From Micromonospora narathiwatensis (lineage in GTDB: Bacteria > Actinomycetota > Actinomycetes > Mycobacteriales > Micromonosporaceae), in the NCBI RefSeq assembly GCF_900089605.1, contig NZ_LT594324.1, positions 744,001 through 808,000 on the forward strand: a stretch of 64,000 bases of DNA, in the 5' to 3' direction. Every line of letters begins with the position of its first letter. The first letter of the stretch is position 1. Below the pieces are notes generated by a model, which had not been told where the DNA came from, made no database searches, and saw only the letters and a program-made list of their open reading frames with translations. Below are positions 33,163 to 41,620 of the stretch, piece by piece. A program made the translations under genes and the position numbers.

Positions 33163-33579
33163 TCACCAGCGCGTCGTCTCGTTCTTGTGCCCGAGTGCGG
33201 CCCACACCTCGGAAATCGTCTGGTAACGGGTGCCGTCGGGCAGGCTCTCCAGGGCGGTGACGATGTCCGTCGGCGCCTGGTTCTCCCGGGCGTTGGCCAC
33301 CAGCGCCGCGCGGTCACCGGGCAGAGCGGTCATCGTGATGAACCGGCCGAGGCGGCTGCGCGCCTCCACGTCGTCCATGCTCATGCCCTGCGGGTTGCCG
33401 CCGCGGCTCGCGCCGGCCGTCAACGTCTTCGGCTCCGGCTGGTCCTCACCCGCCGGCTCCGGCTGGCGGGACTCGTCGACCCGGGAACCCGCGGCCCCCG
33501 GCCCCTGGATGAGGCCGCTGACGTCCTGAACCATGTTGTCGTCGACCCTGGGCGAGTGCTTGCTGCTGCCACGTTCCAT
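33163..33579 (-). CDS. DUF2795-domain protein
   Basis: About 138 residues. A Pro/Gly/Glu-rich N-terminal half (MERGSSKHSPRVDDN onward) precedes a small helical DUF2795 domain (about 85-135, LPGDRAALVANARENQAPTDIVTALESLPDGTRYQTISEVW), which is known in stress-linked actinobacterial proteins and has no proven function. An ATG 12 bases upstream (33591) could also be used; I chose 33579 since MERGSSKHSP is, as I recall, the usual beginning of this family. It is in the same direction as BrkB upstream and SRPBCC downstream. Confidence 0.75.
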   Translation of the reverse strand: MERGSSKHSPRVDDNMVQDVSGLIQGPGAAGSRVDESRQPEPAGEDQPEPKTLTAGASRGGNPQGMSMDDVEARSRLGRFITMTALPGDRAALVANARENQAPTDIVTALESLPDGTRYQTISEVWAALGHKNETTRW

Positions 33580-33664
33580 GCCGACAGACATGCCCGAGGG
33601 GACCGGCGGTAAACCGGGCCGGGCGACCGGGCCGGTCATCGGGCGACGAACCAGCCGAAGCCGG

Positions 33665-34639
33665 TCACTCCTCGGCTGGGGCGCGCGGCGGCAGTACGGG
33701 CTCGCCGGGATCCCCGGCACCGGTCTGCATCACCCGCCCGCGCTGGAGTTCGGCGTTGACCTGTACGCCGAGCAGCAGGGCGCAGTTGGACAGGTAGAGC
33801 CAGACCAGGAAGGCGATGACCGCGCCGAGACTGCCGTACGTCACGTCGTACGAGCCGAAGTTGGCGACGTAGAGGCCGAAGCCGGCCGAGGCGGCCACCC
33901 AGGCCAGCAGGGCGAGACCGCCGCCCGGGGTGAGCCAACGGAACCGGGGTTGCCGGATGTTCGGGGCGATCCAGAACAGCAGCGACAGCAGCGTCATCGC
34001 CACCAGGGCGAGCAGCGGCCACTTCGCCACCGTCCACAGGGCGCGGGTCAGCCCGCCGGCGTGCAGCCGGTCGCCGACCGCGTCGGTGACCGGGCCGCTG
34101 ACGATCAGCCCGGTGGCGGCCACGGCGAGCAGCAGCAACGACACCGCGGCCAGGCCGATCTGCAACGGGCGCAGCCGGTAGAACGGCCGCCCTTCCGCGA
34201 CCCCGTAGACGGCGTTGGACGCCCGGGTGAACGCGCCGATGAATCCGGACGCCGACCAGAGCGCGCCGAGCAGGCCGAAGCTGAGCAGCACCTTGGCCGA
34301 GTCCTGCTGCTCCACCACGCCGCGGACCGCGCTGACGAAGCCGTCGTTGCCGACCACCGAGCCCGCGCCGATCTCCCGGGCCAGGCCGACCACCGTGTCG
34401 ACGGTCCGCTCGCCGTCGGAGACCAGCCCGACCAGGGCCACCACCACGACGGTGGCGGGAAAGAGCGCCAGCACCCCGTAGTACGTCAACGCCGCCGCCC
34501 GGTCCGCGCAGTTGTCCCGGACGAAGTTCCGCCCGCTTCGGGCCAGCACCCCGCGCCAGGTGGACCAGCTCAGCTGGCGGACCCGCCGGGGGAGTCGGGC
34601 CCGTCGGCCGGTGACCACCGGCTCCGTCGTCGCCGCCAT
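33665..34639 (-). CDS. YihY/BrkB-family membrane protein
   Basis: 324-residue inner-membrane protein of the YihY/BrkB family (formerly annotated RNase BN). Six hydrophobic helices are visible, including ALTYYGVLALFPATVVVVALVGLV (helix 1), VLLSFGLLGALWSASGFIGAFTRA, LAAVSLLLLAVAATGLIVSG, WPLLALVAMTLLSLLFWIAPN, LALLAWVAASAGFGLYVANF and AVIAFLVWLYLSNCALLLGVQVNAELQ. The last segment with N-A-E-L is the family signature. The ATG at 34639 has a GGAGGGAG site. The function of the family is unclear; transporter or envelope-integrity roles are proposed. Confidence 0.88.
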   Translation of the reverse strand: MAATTEPVVTGRRARLPRRVRQLSWSTWRGVLARSGRNFVRDNCADRAAALTYYGVLALFPATVVVVALVGLVSDGERTVDTVVGLAREIGAGSVVGNDGFVSAVRGVVEQQDSAKVLLSFGLLGALWSASGFIGAFTRASNAVYGVAEGRPFYRLRPLQIGLAAVSLLLLAVAATGLIVSGPVTDAVGDRLHAGGLTRALWTVAKWPLLALVAMTLLSLLFWIAPNIRQPRFRWLTPGGGLALLAWVAASAGFGLYVANFGSYDVTYGSLGAVIAFLVWLYLSNCALLLGVQVNAELQRGRVMQTGAGDPGEPVLPPRAPAEE

Positions 34640-34779
34640 GACCGCTCCCTCCGACGTCCGGCGCGCTGTGCGCGTGGCCCGGCGGTACCCCGTGGCGAAA
34701 ATCGACAAACCGGGTACCGGTTTGCCGCCGGGACGTGGGGGAACGGTCACAGGAACCCACCGAGACGGAGGAGGACGAG

Positions 34780-35184
34780 ATGCCCGGGCGCGAGGTACTG
34801 CCCAGCACGCTGCGGCGCTCCCCGGACAAGGCGCAGCGGACCTGGGAGAAGACGCACGATTCGGCCGTGGAGACGTACGGCGAGGGGGAGCGGGCGCACC
34901 GCACCGCGTTCGCCGCGGTGAAGCACGAGTTCGAGAAGGTCGGTGACCACTGGGAGCCGAAGGGACGCAAGGGCCCGAGCGACCAGCAGGCCGCCGGAGG
35001 TGGCCCGGTCCGGCGGGCACCGACCGCCGTCGGGGTGGACGCCAACGCGCCCAAGGAGCACCTGATGGCGGTCGCCAAGAAACTGGACGTGCCGGGCCGG
35101 TCCCGGATGACCAAGCCGGAACTGGTCAAGGCGATCCAGAAGGCGAACGACAAGGCGACCCGCGAGGCGCGCGGCGGTCGCTGA
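34780..35184 (+). CDS. ChaB-domain protein with C-terminal Rho-N-like/SAP-like helix
   Basis: 134 residues. The ChaB domain (about 1-60) shows LPSTLRRSPDKAQRTWEKTHDSAVETYGEGERAHRTAFAAVKHEFEKVGDHWEPKG, its canonical form. A Gly/Pro linker is followed by a small helical end (about 90-130, HLMAVAKKLDVPGRSRMTKPELVKAIQKAN) that resembles the Rho N-terminal or SAP fold and may bind nucleic acid. The ATG at 34780 has a GGAGGAGGA ribosome binding site. ChaB was named from calcium/proton antiport regulation, but no antiporter is present, so role is unknown. It stands divergent to BrkB. Confidence 0.85.
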   Translation: MPGREVLPSTLRRSPDKAQRTWEKTHDSAVETYGEGERAHRTAFAAVKHEFEKVGDHWEPKGRKGPSDQQAAGGGPVRRAPTAVGVDANAPKEHLMAVAKKLDVPGRSRMTKPELVKAIQKANDKATREARGGR

Positions 35185-35201
35185 CCACGCTCGACGTGAC
35201 G

Positions 35202-35227
35202 GGAGCCCGGGACCGGTCCCGGGCTCC
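35202..35227. terminator. 26-bp perfect palindrome between converging genes
   Basis: GGAGCCCGGGACC (35202-35214) is followed directly by its exact complement (35215-35227). As RNA it forms an 11-bp stem with a 4-base loop in either direction. It lies between the ChaB stop and the aldehyde dehydrogenase stop, the place for a bidirectional terminator. No T-tract. Confidence 0.75.
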
Positions 35228-35238
35228 GGTTCACGTCC

Positions 35239-36672
35239 TCACCAGTGGCCGCCGCCGGGCGCCTCGATGTGCACGGCCTTCACCGTGGTGAACTCGTCGA
35301 GCAGTTCCGGGCCGTACCCGAAACCCTGGCCGCTGCCGCGGCGCGGCTGCGCGGCACCGCCCGGCGCGCCCCCGAAAACCGCGTTGATCTTGACCGTGCC
35401 CACCGGCAGCTCCCGCCAGGCCCGGTGGGCGTGGCTCATCGACCCGGTCAGCACCGTGGCGGCCAGCCCGTACGGGGAATCGGCCGCGCAGCGCAGCCCC
35501 TCGCTGAACGAGTCGACCACGACCACCGGGGCGACCGGCCCGAACGTCTCCTCGCGGACCAGGGCCATCTCGTGCCGGCAGTCGGCGACCACGGTCGCCG
35601 GATAGAAGGCGCCCGGTCCGTCCGGAATCTCCCCGCCGGTGCGCACCCGCGCCCCCTCGGCCGCCGCCGCGGTGACCTGCCCGTGCACGTGGTCCCGGTG
35701 CCGCCGGTCGACCAGCGGCCCGAGCCGCGTGCCCGGATCCCGGCCCGGGCCCAGCCGGAGCGCCTCGGCCCGCTCGACCAGCGCGTCGACGAAGTCCTCC
35801 GCGACGTCCCGGTGCACGTAGATCCGTTCCACCGCGACGCAGATCTGCCCGGCGTTGGCGAAGCAGCCCAGCGCCGCCTGCTCGGCCGCCCAGATCGGAT
35901 CGATGCCGGCGTCCACCACCAGCGGGTCGCTGCCGCCGTTCTCCAGCAGCACCTTCGCGCCGGTGCGGGCGCCGGCGGCGGCGATCGACCGGCCGGTGGC
36001 GGTGGCCCCGACGTGGGCGACCACGTCCACGTCCTGCCCGGCCAGCGCCGCGCCCACCTCGCCGCCGCCGGTGAGCAGCGACAGCACGCCGGCCGGCAGC
36101 GCGGAGTCCAGGGCCCTGGCGAGCAGCCAGCCGGTGGCGGGCGTGCGTTCGCTCGGCTTGTAGAGCACCACGTTGCCGGTGACCAGGGCCGCGCCGAGCA
36201 GCCCGCAGGAGACCGCCAACGGGTCGTTCCAGGGGGTGATCGCGGCGACCACGCCGCGCGGCTCGGGGGCCATGAAGTCGAGCGCGGAGTGGGGGCCGTG
36301 CAGCGTCCGCCCACCGCGCACCGGGCCCAGCTCCGCGTACTGCCGGAGGGTCCCGACGCCGGCCGCCACGCCGCCGCGCGCGTCGTCCAGCGGCTTGCCC
36401 ATCTCCGCCGTGGTGGCCTGGGCCAGTTCCTCGGCGACGGCCGCCACCGCGTCCGCCGCGCGGTGCAGCGCCGCCGCCCGCTCCGCCGGGGCGGTCGCCG
36501 CCCACTCGGCCGCCGCGCCCCGGGCCGCCTCGACCGCCTTGGCCACCTCGTCCGCCGTCGCCACCGGCACGGTGGTCACCGGGGAGCCGTCGGCCGGATC
36601 GCGTACGACCAGTTCGCCTCCCGCGCCCCCGGCACCCCACACTCCACCTATGAGCTGTGCAACCGTGTACAT
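35239..36672 (-). CDS. Aldehyde dehydrogenase family protein
   Basis: NAD(P)-dependent aldehyde oxidation; 477 residues. Motifs: AITPWNDPLAVS (cofactor-binding region), LLENGGSDPLVVD with the general-base Glu, FANAGQICVAVER with the catalytic Cys, and REETFGPVAPV. It is not the same subgroup as the GabD-like enzyme earlier in the window. I chose the ATG at 36672 (MYTVAQLIGG), where the alignable domain begins; a longer frame to 36792 would overlap the divergent oxidoreductase gene. Substrate aldehyde unknown. The 72-base divergent gap with the phytoene-desaturase-like gene suggests common control. Confidence 0.88.
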   Translation of the reverse strand: MYTVAQLIGGVWGAGGAGGELVVRDPADGSPVTTVPVATADEVAKAVEAARGAAAEWAATAPAERAAALHRAADAVAAVAEELAQATTAEMGKPLDDARGGVAAGVGTLRQYAELGPVRGGRTLHGPHSALDFMAPEPRGVVAAITPWNDPLAVSCGLLGAALVTGNVVLYKPSERTPATGWLLARALDSALPAGVLSLLTGGGEVGAALAGQDVDVVAHVGATATGRSIAAAGARTGAKVLLENGGSDPLVVDAGIDPIWAAEQAALGCFANAGQICVAVERIYVHRDVAEDFVDALVERAEALRLGPGRDPGTRLGPLVDRRHRDHVHGQVTAAAAEGARVRTGGEIPDGPGAFYPATVVADCRHEMALVREETFGPVAPVVVVDSFSEGLRCAADSPYGLAATVLTGSMSHAHRAWRELPVGTVKINAVFGGAPGGAAQPRRGSGQGFGYGPELLDEFTTVKAVHIEAPGGGHW

Positions 36673-36744
36673 GCGGCGGTGGATGCCCCGGTGCGGGCGA
36701 GGCAAACGCGTTTCGCCCGGTAACCGGCCGGGTAGGCGGATCCG

Positions 36745-38343
36745 ATGAACCCCAGCGGCACGGCGGACGCCGTCGTCGTCGGCGCCGGTCACAACGGGCT
36801 GGTGGCCGCGAACCTGCTGGCCGACGCGGGCTGGGAGGTCCTCGTGCTGGAGGCCACCCAGGTGCCCGGCGGGGCGATCCGCTCCGCCGAGGTCACCGCC
36901 CCCGGCTACCTCAGCGATCTCTACAGCTCCTTCTACCCCCTCGGGTACGCCTCACCGGTGCTGCGCGGGCTCGACCTCGACCGGTACGGGCTGGCCTGGG
37001 CGCACGCCCCGGACGTGCTGGCCCACCTGTTCCCGGACGGGCGGGCTGCGGTGATCAACCGGGACGTGGACGTCACCGCGGCCTCGCTGGCGGCGTTCGC
37101 CCCCGCCGACGGGGACCGCTGGCGGCAGGCGTACGCCGACTGGTGTCGGGTGGCCGAGCCGATGCTGGACGCCATCACCACCCCCTTCCCGCCGGTCCGC
37201 AGCGGGCTGACCCTGCTGCGCCGGCTGCACGTGTCCGGCGCGTTACGGCTGGGTCGGCGGCTGGTGGTGCCGGTACGCATGCTCGGCGACGAGCTCTTCG
37301 AGGGCGAGGGCGGGCCGGCGCTGCTCGCCGGGTGCGCGCTGCACACCGACCTGTCGCCCGAGGAGGCCGGCTCCGGGGTGTACGGGTGGCTGCTGACCAT
37401 GCTCGGCCAGCAGGTGGGTTGGCCGGTGCCGGTCGGCGGTGCCCAGAAGATCACCGACGCGCTGGTGGCCCGGCTGGTCGAGCGGGGTGGCCGGATCGAC
37501 TACGGCGCCCGGGTCGACCGGGTGCTCGTCGCCCGGGGCCGGGCGATGGGAGTGCGTACCGCCGGCGGCGCCACCTGGCGCGCCCGCCGGGCGGTGCTGG
37601 CCGACGTGCCCGCCCCGGCGCTCTACCTGGACCTGGTCGGCGCCGCGGCGCTGCCGCCCCGGCTGGTCGAGGATCTGGCCCACTTCCGGTGGGACGGCTC
37701 CACGCTGAAGGTGGACTGGGCGCTGTCCGCGCCGGTGCCGTGGCGGAACCGCGCCCTGGCGGGCGTCGGCACCGTGCACCTCGGCGCCGACCTGAACGGC
37801 CTCACCACGTACTCGGCGGCGTTGGCCCGGCGGGAGGTGCCACGGGACCCGTTCCTGCTGGTGGGGCAGATGTCGGTGGCTGACCCGAGCCACTCGCCGG
37901 CGGGCACCGAGTCGCTCTGGTCGTACACCCACCTGCCGTTCCGCCGGCACTGGCGGTCCGAGGAGATCGCCGCCCACCTGGAGCGGATGGAGGAGGTGCT
38001 GGAGGCGGCCGCCCCCGGCTTCCGCTCGCTGATCGTCGGGCGACACGTGGCCGGTCCGGCCGACCTGGAGGCCGGCGACCCGAGCCTGGTCGGCGGTGCC
38101 ATCGGCGGCGGCACCTCGGCCGCGTACCAGCAGCTTTTCCTGCGGCCGATTCCCGGCCTTGGACGGGCGGACACCCCGGTCGACCGGCTCTTCCTGGCCA
38201 GCTCGTCGGCGCATCCGGGCGGCGGGGTGCACGGGGCGCCCGGCGCGAACGCCGCGCGGGCGGCCCTCGCCCGGGACCGCGCACTCACCGGCGGGCTGTA
38301 CGCGGGCGCGATCGGCGCGGCGCACCGGACGATCTACCGCTGA
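36745..38343 (+). CDS. Phytoene-desaturase-like FAD-dependent oxidoreductase
   Basis: 532-residue FAD enzyme of the CrtI/pyranose-like amine-oxidase superfamily. The dinucleotide fold is at the N-terminus (VVVGAGHNGLVAANLLADAGWEVLVLEA, residues about 10-37), with PGGAIRS following. The C-terminal flavin segment is LFLASSSAHPGGGVHGAPGANAAR. Carotenoid desaturases share this layout, but no crtB or crtE is next to it, so the substrate may be different. It converges on the mannosyltransferase gene with a strong hairpin between. The divergent aldehyde dehydrogenase is its only apparent partner. Confidence 0.85.
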   Translation: MNPSGTADAVVVGAGHNGLVAANLLADAGWEVLVLEATQVPGGAIRSAEVTAPGYLSDLYSSFYPLGYASPVLRGLDLDRYGLAWAHAPDVLAHLFPDGRAAVINRDVDVTAASLAAFAPADGDRWRQAYADWCRVAEPMLDAITTPFPPVRSGLTLLRRLHVSGALRLGRRLVVPVRMLGDELFEGEGGPALLAGCALHTDLSPEEAGSGVYGWLLTMLGQQVGWPVPVGGAQKITDALVARLVERGGRIDYGARVDRVLVARGRAMGVRTAGGATWRARRAVLADVPAPALYLDLVGAAALPPRLVEDLAHFRWDGSTLKVDWALSAPVPWRNRALAGVGTVHLGADLNGLTTYSAALARREVPRDPFLLVGQMSVADPSHSPAGTESLWSYTHLPFRRHWRSEEIAAHLERMEEVLEAAAPGFRSLIVGRHVAGPADLEAGDPSLVGGAIGGGTSAAYQQLFLRPIPGLGRADTPVDRLFLASSSAHPGGGVHGAPGANAARAALARDRALTGGLYAGAIGAAHRTIYR

Positions 38344-38374
38344 GCACCGCCGGTTACGTGCGGTCGGGGTGCAA

Positions 38375-38412
38375 GACCTCACGCTGCGTCACGGGTGGCG
38401 CAGCGTGAGGTC
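38375..38412. terminator. 14-bp perfect hairpin between converging genes
   Basis: GACCTCACGCTGCG (38375-38388) pairs exactly with 38399-38412 around a 10-base loop. It lies between the oxidoreductase stop (38343) and the stop of the converging mannosyltransferase gene (38438), so it can terminate both. Confidence 0.75.
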
Positions 38413-38437
38413 GGCGGTGGTGAACCGGTCGGCCGGC

Positions 38438-39205
38438 TCAGCTCTCCAGGTTGCGGTGCCGGCTACGCAGCCGGAACGGCATCAGCGCACTTTCGATCTT
38501 GGTGGCGGTGGTCATCTTCGAGGCGCCGTCCCGGCGCTCCTCGAAGCGGATCGGCACCTCCAGGATGGTGTGCCCCAGCTTGGTGGCGAGGTAGTGCATC
38601 TCCACCTGGAAGCTGTAGCCGTTGGACTGCACCCGCTCCAGCCCGATGTCGCGCAGCGCGTCCGCCTGCCAGATCTTGAAGCCGGCGGTCAGGTCCCGGA
38701 TCCGCACCCGCAGCAGCGTGTGCACATAGAGGTTGGCCCAGCCGCTGAGCGCGCGCCGGTACAACGGCCAGTTCTCGTCCAGCTCGCCGCCGGGCACGTA
38801 GCGTGAGCCGATGACCACACTGGCCTGGGTGGAGAGCAGCGCGCCGAGCATGCCGGGCAGCGCCTCCGGCGGGTGCGACAGGTCCGCGTCCATCTGCGCG
38901 ACGAAATCCGCGCCGCCGTCGAGCGCCCGCCCGATCCCGTCCACGTACGCCCGGCCGAGCCCCTCCTTGCCCGGGCGGTGCGCCACCAGCACCCGGTCGG
39001 GGTGCTCGATGGCCAGTTTGTCGGCGACCTCGCCCGTCCCGTCCGGGGAGTTGTCGTCCGCGACGAGCACCTTCAACCCGGGCAGCGGCAGAGCGAGAAG
39101 GCGCTCGACCAGCACCGGAAGGTTGCCCGCCTCGTTGTAGGTCGGAACGACGACGGTCAGGCGTGCGTCGCGCCACGGCGAGGGCAACTGCACGGGTTCG
39201 ATCAT
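38438..39205 (-). CDS. Polyprenol-phosphate mannosyltransferase (GT2, DPM1-like)
   Basis: Transfers mannose from GDP-mannose to polyprenyl phosphate, the donor for protein mannosylation and lipoglycan synthesis on the outer face. 255 residues, GT2 fold, no transmembrane segment, so it is the catalytic-only form. Motifs: VVPTYNEAGNLP, VADDNSPDGTGEVA (DxD-like), QMDADLSHPPE, GSRYVPGGELDENW, the LTAGFKIW element and VQSNGYSFQVEM that mark DPM1-type enzymes. I chose the ATG at 39205, preceded by GAGGA 9-10 bases upstream; ATGs at 39214 and 39238 are also possible. It lies 700 bases from the heptose cassette and runs away from it. Confidence 0.88.
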   Translation of the reverse strand: MIEPVQLPSPWRDARLTVVVPTYNEAGNLPVLVERLLALPLPGLKVLVADDNSPDGTGEVADKLAIEHPDRVLVAHRPGKEGLGRAYVDGIGRALDGGADFVAQMDADLSHPPEALPGMLGALLSTQASVVIGSRYVPGGELDENWPLYRRALSGWANLYVHTLLRVRIRDLTAGFKIWQADALRDIGLERVQSNGYSFQVEMHYLATKLGHTILEVPIRFEERRDGASKMTTATKIESALMPFRLRSRHRNLES

Positions 39206-39305
39206 CACGGACATCCTCGGTCGGCCGAAAGGTTTCATCTGAGAGGGTAGCCAGTTGTCGCCGTCAGTTCCGCACAGACGTCCGCCCGGAGGATCCCGAG
39301 CCGCG

Positions 39306-39752
39306 TCACCGGTTGCTCGGCCGGCGGGTGGCGATGTCGGAGAGCCGGTTCAACGTCTCCTTGTTGCGTAGGCGCAGCACCACGTCGTTGAGCCAGTTGC
39401 AGATCCGGTGCAGCGGCCCGGCGACGAAGTCCTCGCCGATCCGGATCCGCGTCCGCCCGCCGTCGAGCGGATCCAGGGTGAACGAGACGATCGCCTCGCC
39501 CGCCGGCCAGATTCCCGCCCGCAACACCAGCCGGTGCGGGGCGTCGCAGGCCAGCACCGTGGAGGCGTCCTGCAGCGACAACGGCCACGGCCCGGCCCGG
39601 TGGTGCAGCCGGGCGTCCACCTGCGGCCAGTTGTCGTCCACGCCGCGGACGTGCGTCGTGCCGACCACCCAGTCGCTGTACGTCCACCCGTCGGCGAGCA
39701 CGTCGAAGACCTGCTGTGGGGGTGCCTCGATCACCTTTTCCACGATCGCCAC
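39306..39752 (-). CDS. SRPBCC-family protein
   Basis: 148 residues with the Bet v1-like fold: KVIEAPPQQVFDVLADGWTYSDWVVGTTHVRGVD, then AGEAIVSFTLDPLDGGRTRIRIGEDFVAGPL and a C-terminal helix with LNRLSDIA. It is the common actinobacterial SRPBCC type; such proteins bind hydrophobic ligands, but none is known here. It is divergent from the heptose cassette, with 176 bases between the two starts, and could be co-regulated with it or simply be its neighbour. Confidence 0.8.
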   Translation of the reverse strand: MAIVEKVIEAPPQQVFDVLADGWTYSDWVVGTTHVRGVDDNWPQVDARLHHRAGPWPLSLQDASTVLACDAPHRLVLRAGIWPAGEAIVSFTLDPLDGGRTRIRIGEDFVAGPLHRICNWLNDVVLRLRNKETLNRLSDIATRRPSNR

Positions 39753-39928
39753 CCGCCCGCCATACCCTCGCCACGTTCGCCGCTAACGACGGCCGGGTTA
39801 GCTTCTCGGGGGCGGCGGGTATCGCCGGACCGGGCCGGTATGGCGGGGACCGGAACCGGGCGGCACCGGCGGACGCGGCTCCGCCGAAGTTGATGTTTAC
39901 TCCTCGGGGGGTCGGGAACCCGCCGCCC
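39753..39928. promoter_or_regulatory. Promoter region of the heptose cassette with a GCTAAC inverted repeat
   Basis: 176 bases between the SRPBCC start and the heptose cassette. GCTAAC (39782-39787) and GTTAGC (39797-39802) form an inverted repeat with a 9-base spacer, a likely operator. No clear -35/-10 pair was seen. An in-frame ATG at 39893 lies inside this region and could move the start of the first cassette gene upstream. Confidence 0.45.
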
Positions 39929-41620
39929 GTGCGACGGGACCACGAGCGGGATCAGTGCAGGTCAGCCCGGGTTGACCCGGCTGCTGGCCGATTCCCGTCC
40001 GGCCTGTACGACGCGGTGCTGCTGGACCGGGACGGCACGCTGATCGAGGACGTGCCCTACAACGGCGACCCGGAGAAGGTCCGCCCGGTGCCCGGGGCGC
40101 GGGAGGCCCTGGACCGGCTGCGCGCGGCCGGCCTGCGCCTGGCGGTGGTCAGCAACCAGTCCGGCCTGGCCCGGGGCTGTTTCACCGCGGACGAACTGCG
40201 GCGGGTCAACGCCCGGGTGGAGGAACTGCTCGGGCCGTTCGACAGTTGGCAGATCTGCCCGCACGGCGAGCCGGACGGCTGTGCCTGCCGCAAGCCGGCC
40301 CCGGGCCTGGTGCACGCCGCCGCCCGGGCGCTCGGCACCACGCCGACCCGGTGCGTGCTGGTCGGCGACATCGGTGCCGACATGATCGCCGCCGCCGCGG
40401 CCGGCGCCGCCGGCATCCTGGTGCCCACCCCGGCCACCCGGCCGGCGGAGGTGACCGCCGCGCCCACGGTCGCCGGCGACCTGCCGGGCGCGGTCACGGA
40501 GATCCTGCGCCGGATCCGCCTCGTGGCCGCCCCCACCGGCGTGCCCCGGCGCGGCACGGTGCTGGTGGCGCGCAGCGACGCCGCCGGGGATGTGCTGGTC
40601 ACCGGCCCCGGCATCCGCGCGGTCGCCGCCGCCGCGGAGCGGGTGGTGCTGCTCTGCGGGCCGCGTGGCCGGGCCGCCGCCGAACTGCTGCCCGGGGTGG
40701 ACGAGATCATCGAGTGGCCGCTGCCGTGGATCGACGCCCCGGCCGGCGCGGTCGACCCGGCGGACCTGCGCCGTCTCACCGACCGGCTCGCCGCGCTCGA
40801 CGCGGACGAGGCGGTCGTCTTCACCTCGTTCCACCAGTCGGCGCTGCCGCTCGCCCTGCTGCTGCGGATGGCGGGGATACCCCGGATCAGCGCGATCAGC
40901 GACGACTACCCGGGCTCCCTGCTCGACGTCCGGCACCGGGTGCCGGACGGGGTGCCGGAACCGGAGCGGGCGCTCTCCCTCGCCGCCGCCGCCGGCTTCG
41001 CGCTGCCCGCCGCCGACGAGCCGGGCCTGCGGCTACGCGTCGACCGGTTGCCGCCCGTCCCGGCCGGGCCCGGCGAGCCGGGGTACGTCGTGCTCCACCC
41101 CGGTTCCTCGGTGGAGACCCGGGCCTGCCCGCCCGAGTTGGCCGCCCGGATCGTCCGGGTGCTCAGCGCCGCCGGCCACCGGGTGGTGGTGACCGGCGGC
41201 CCGGACGAACGGGAACTGACCGCCCGGGTCGCCGCCGCCGGTGGCCTCGACCTGGGCGGGTGCACCGGGCTCGGCGAACTCGCCGCGGTCATCGCCCGGG
41301 CCGGTGCGTTGGTGGTCGGCAACACCGGGCCGGCGCACCTGGCCGCCGCGCTCGGCGTGCCGGTGGTCAGCCTGTTCGCCCCCACCGTCCCGTTCGGACA
41401 GTGGGGGCCGTACCGCGTGCCGGCCGTCCGGCTCGGTGACGCCGGTGCGGCGTGCCGGGACACCCGGGCCACCCGCTGCCCGGTCCCCGGCCACCCCTGC
41501 CTCTCCGCCGTCGAGCCGGGGCGGGTGCTGGAGGCGCTGCGGCTCCTCGGCGTACCCGCCGACGCGCCGGAGCCCCTGGTCACGGGACCGGCCGTCTCCG
41601 CCTGCGGGGTGGTGCGATGA
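39929..41620 (+). CDS. Fused heptose-bisphosphate phosphatase (GmhB) and GT9 heptosyltransferase
   Basis: About 563 residues, two domains. First, a HAD-IIIA phosphatase (about 28-180) with LLDRDGTLIEDVPYNGDP (nucleophile Asp), SNQSGLARGCF, the zinc site CPHGEPDGCACRKPAPG and GDIGADMIAAAAAG; this is the GmhB type that removes the 7-phosphate of D-glycero-manno-heptose 1,7-bisphosphate. Second, a GT9 domain (about 220-550) with VLHPGSSVETRACPPEL, the GGPDERELTAR segment and VVGNTGPAHLAAALGVPVVSLFAP, as in heptosyltransferases. I chose the GTG at 39929; the ATG at 39893 is an alternative, and neither has a good ribosome binding site. The stop overlaps the next start (ATGA). First gene of the cassette. 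Confidence 0.85.
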   Translation: MRRDHERDQCRSARVDPAAGRFPSGLYDAVLLDRDGTLIEDVPYNGDPEKVRPVPGAREALDRLRAAGLRLAVVSNQSGLARGCFTADELRRVNARVEELLGPFDSWQICPHGEPDGCACRKPAPGLVHAAARALGTTPTRCVLVGDIGADMIAAAAAGAAGILVPTPATRPAEVTAAPTVAGDLPGAVTEILRRIRLVAAPTGVPRRGTVLVARSDAAGDVLVTGPGIRAVAAAAERVVLLCGPRGRAAAELLPGVDEIIEWPLPWIDAPAGAVDPADLRRLTDRLAALDADEAVVFTSFHQSALPLALLLRMAGIPRISAISDDYPGSLLDVRHRVPDGVPEPERALSLAAAAGFALPAADEPGLRLRVDRLPPVPAGPGEPGYVVLHPGSSVETRACPPELAARIVRVLSAAGHRVVVTGGPDERELTARVAAAGGLDLGGCTGLGELAAVIARAGALVVGNTGPAHLAAALGVPVVSLFAPTVPFGQWGPYRVPAVRLGDAGAACRDTRATRCPVPGHPCLSAVEPGRVLEALRLLGVPADAPEPLVTGPAVSACGVVR

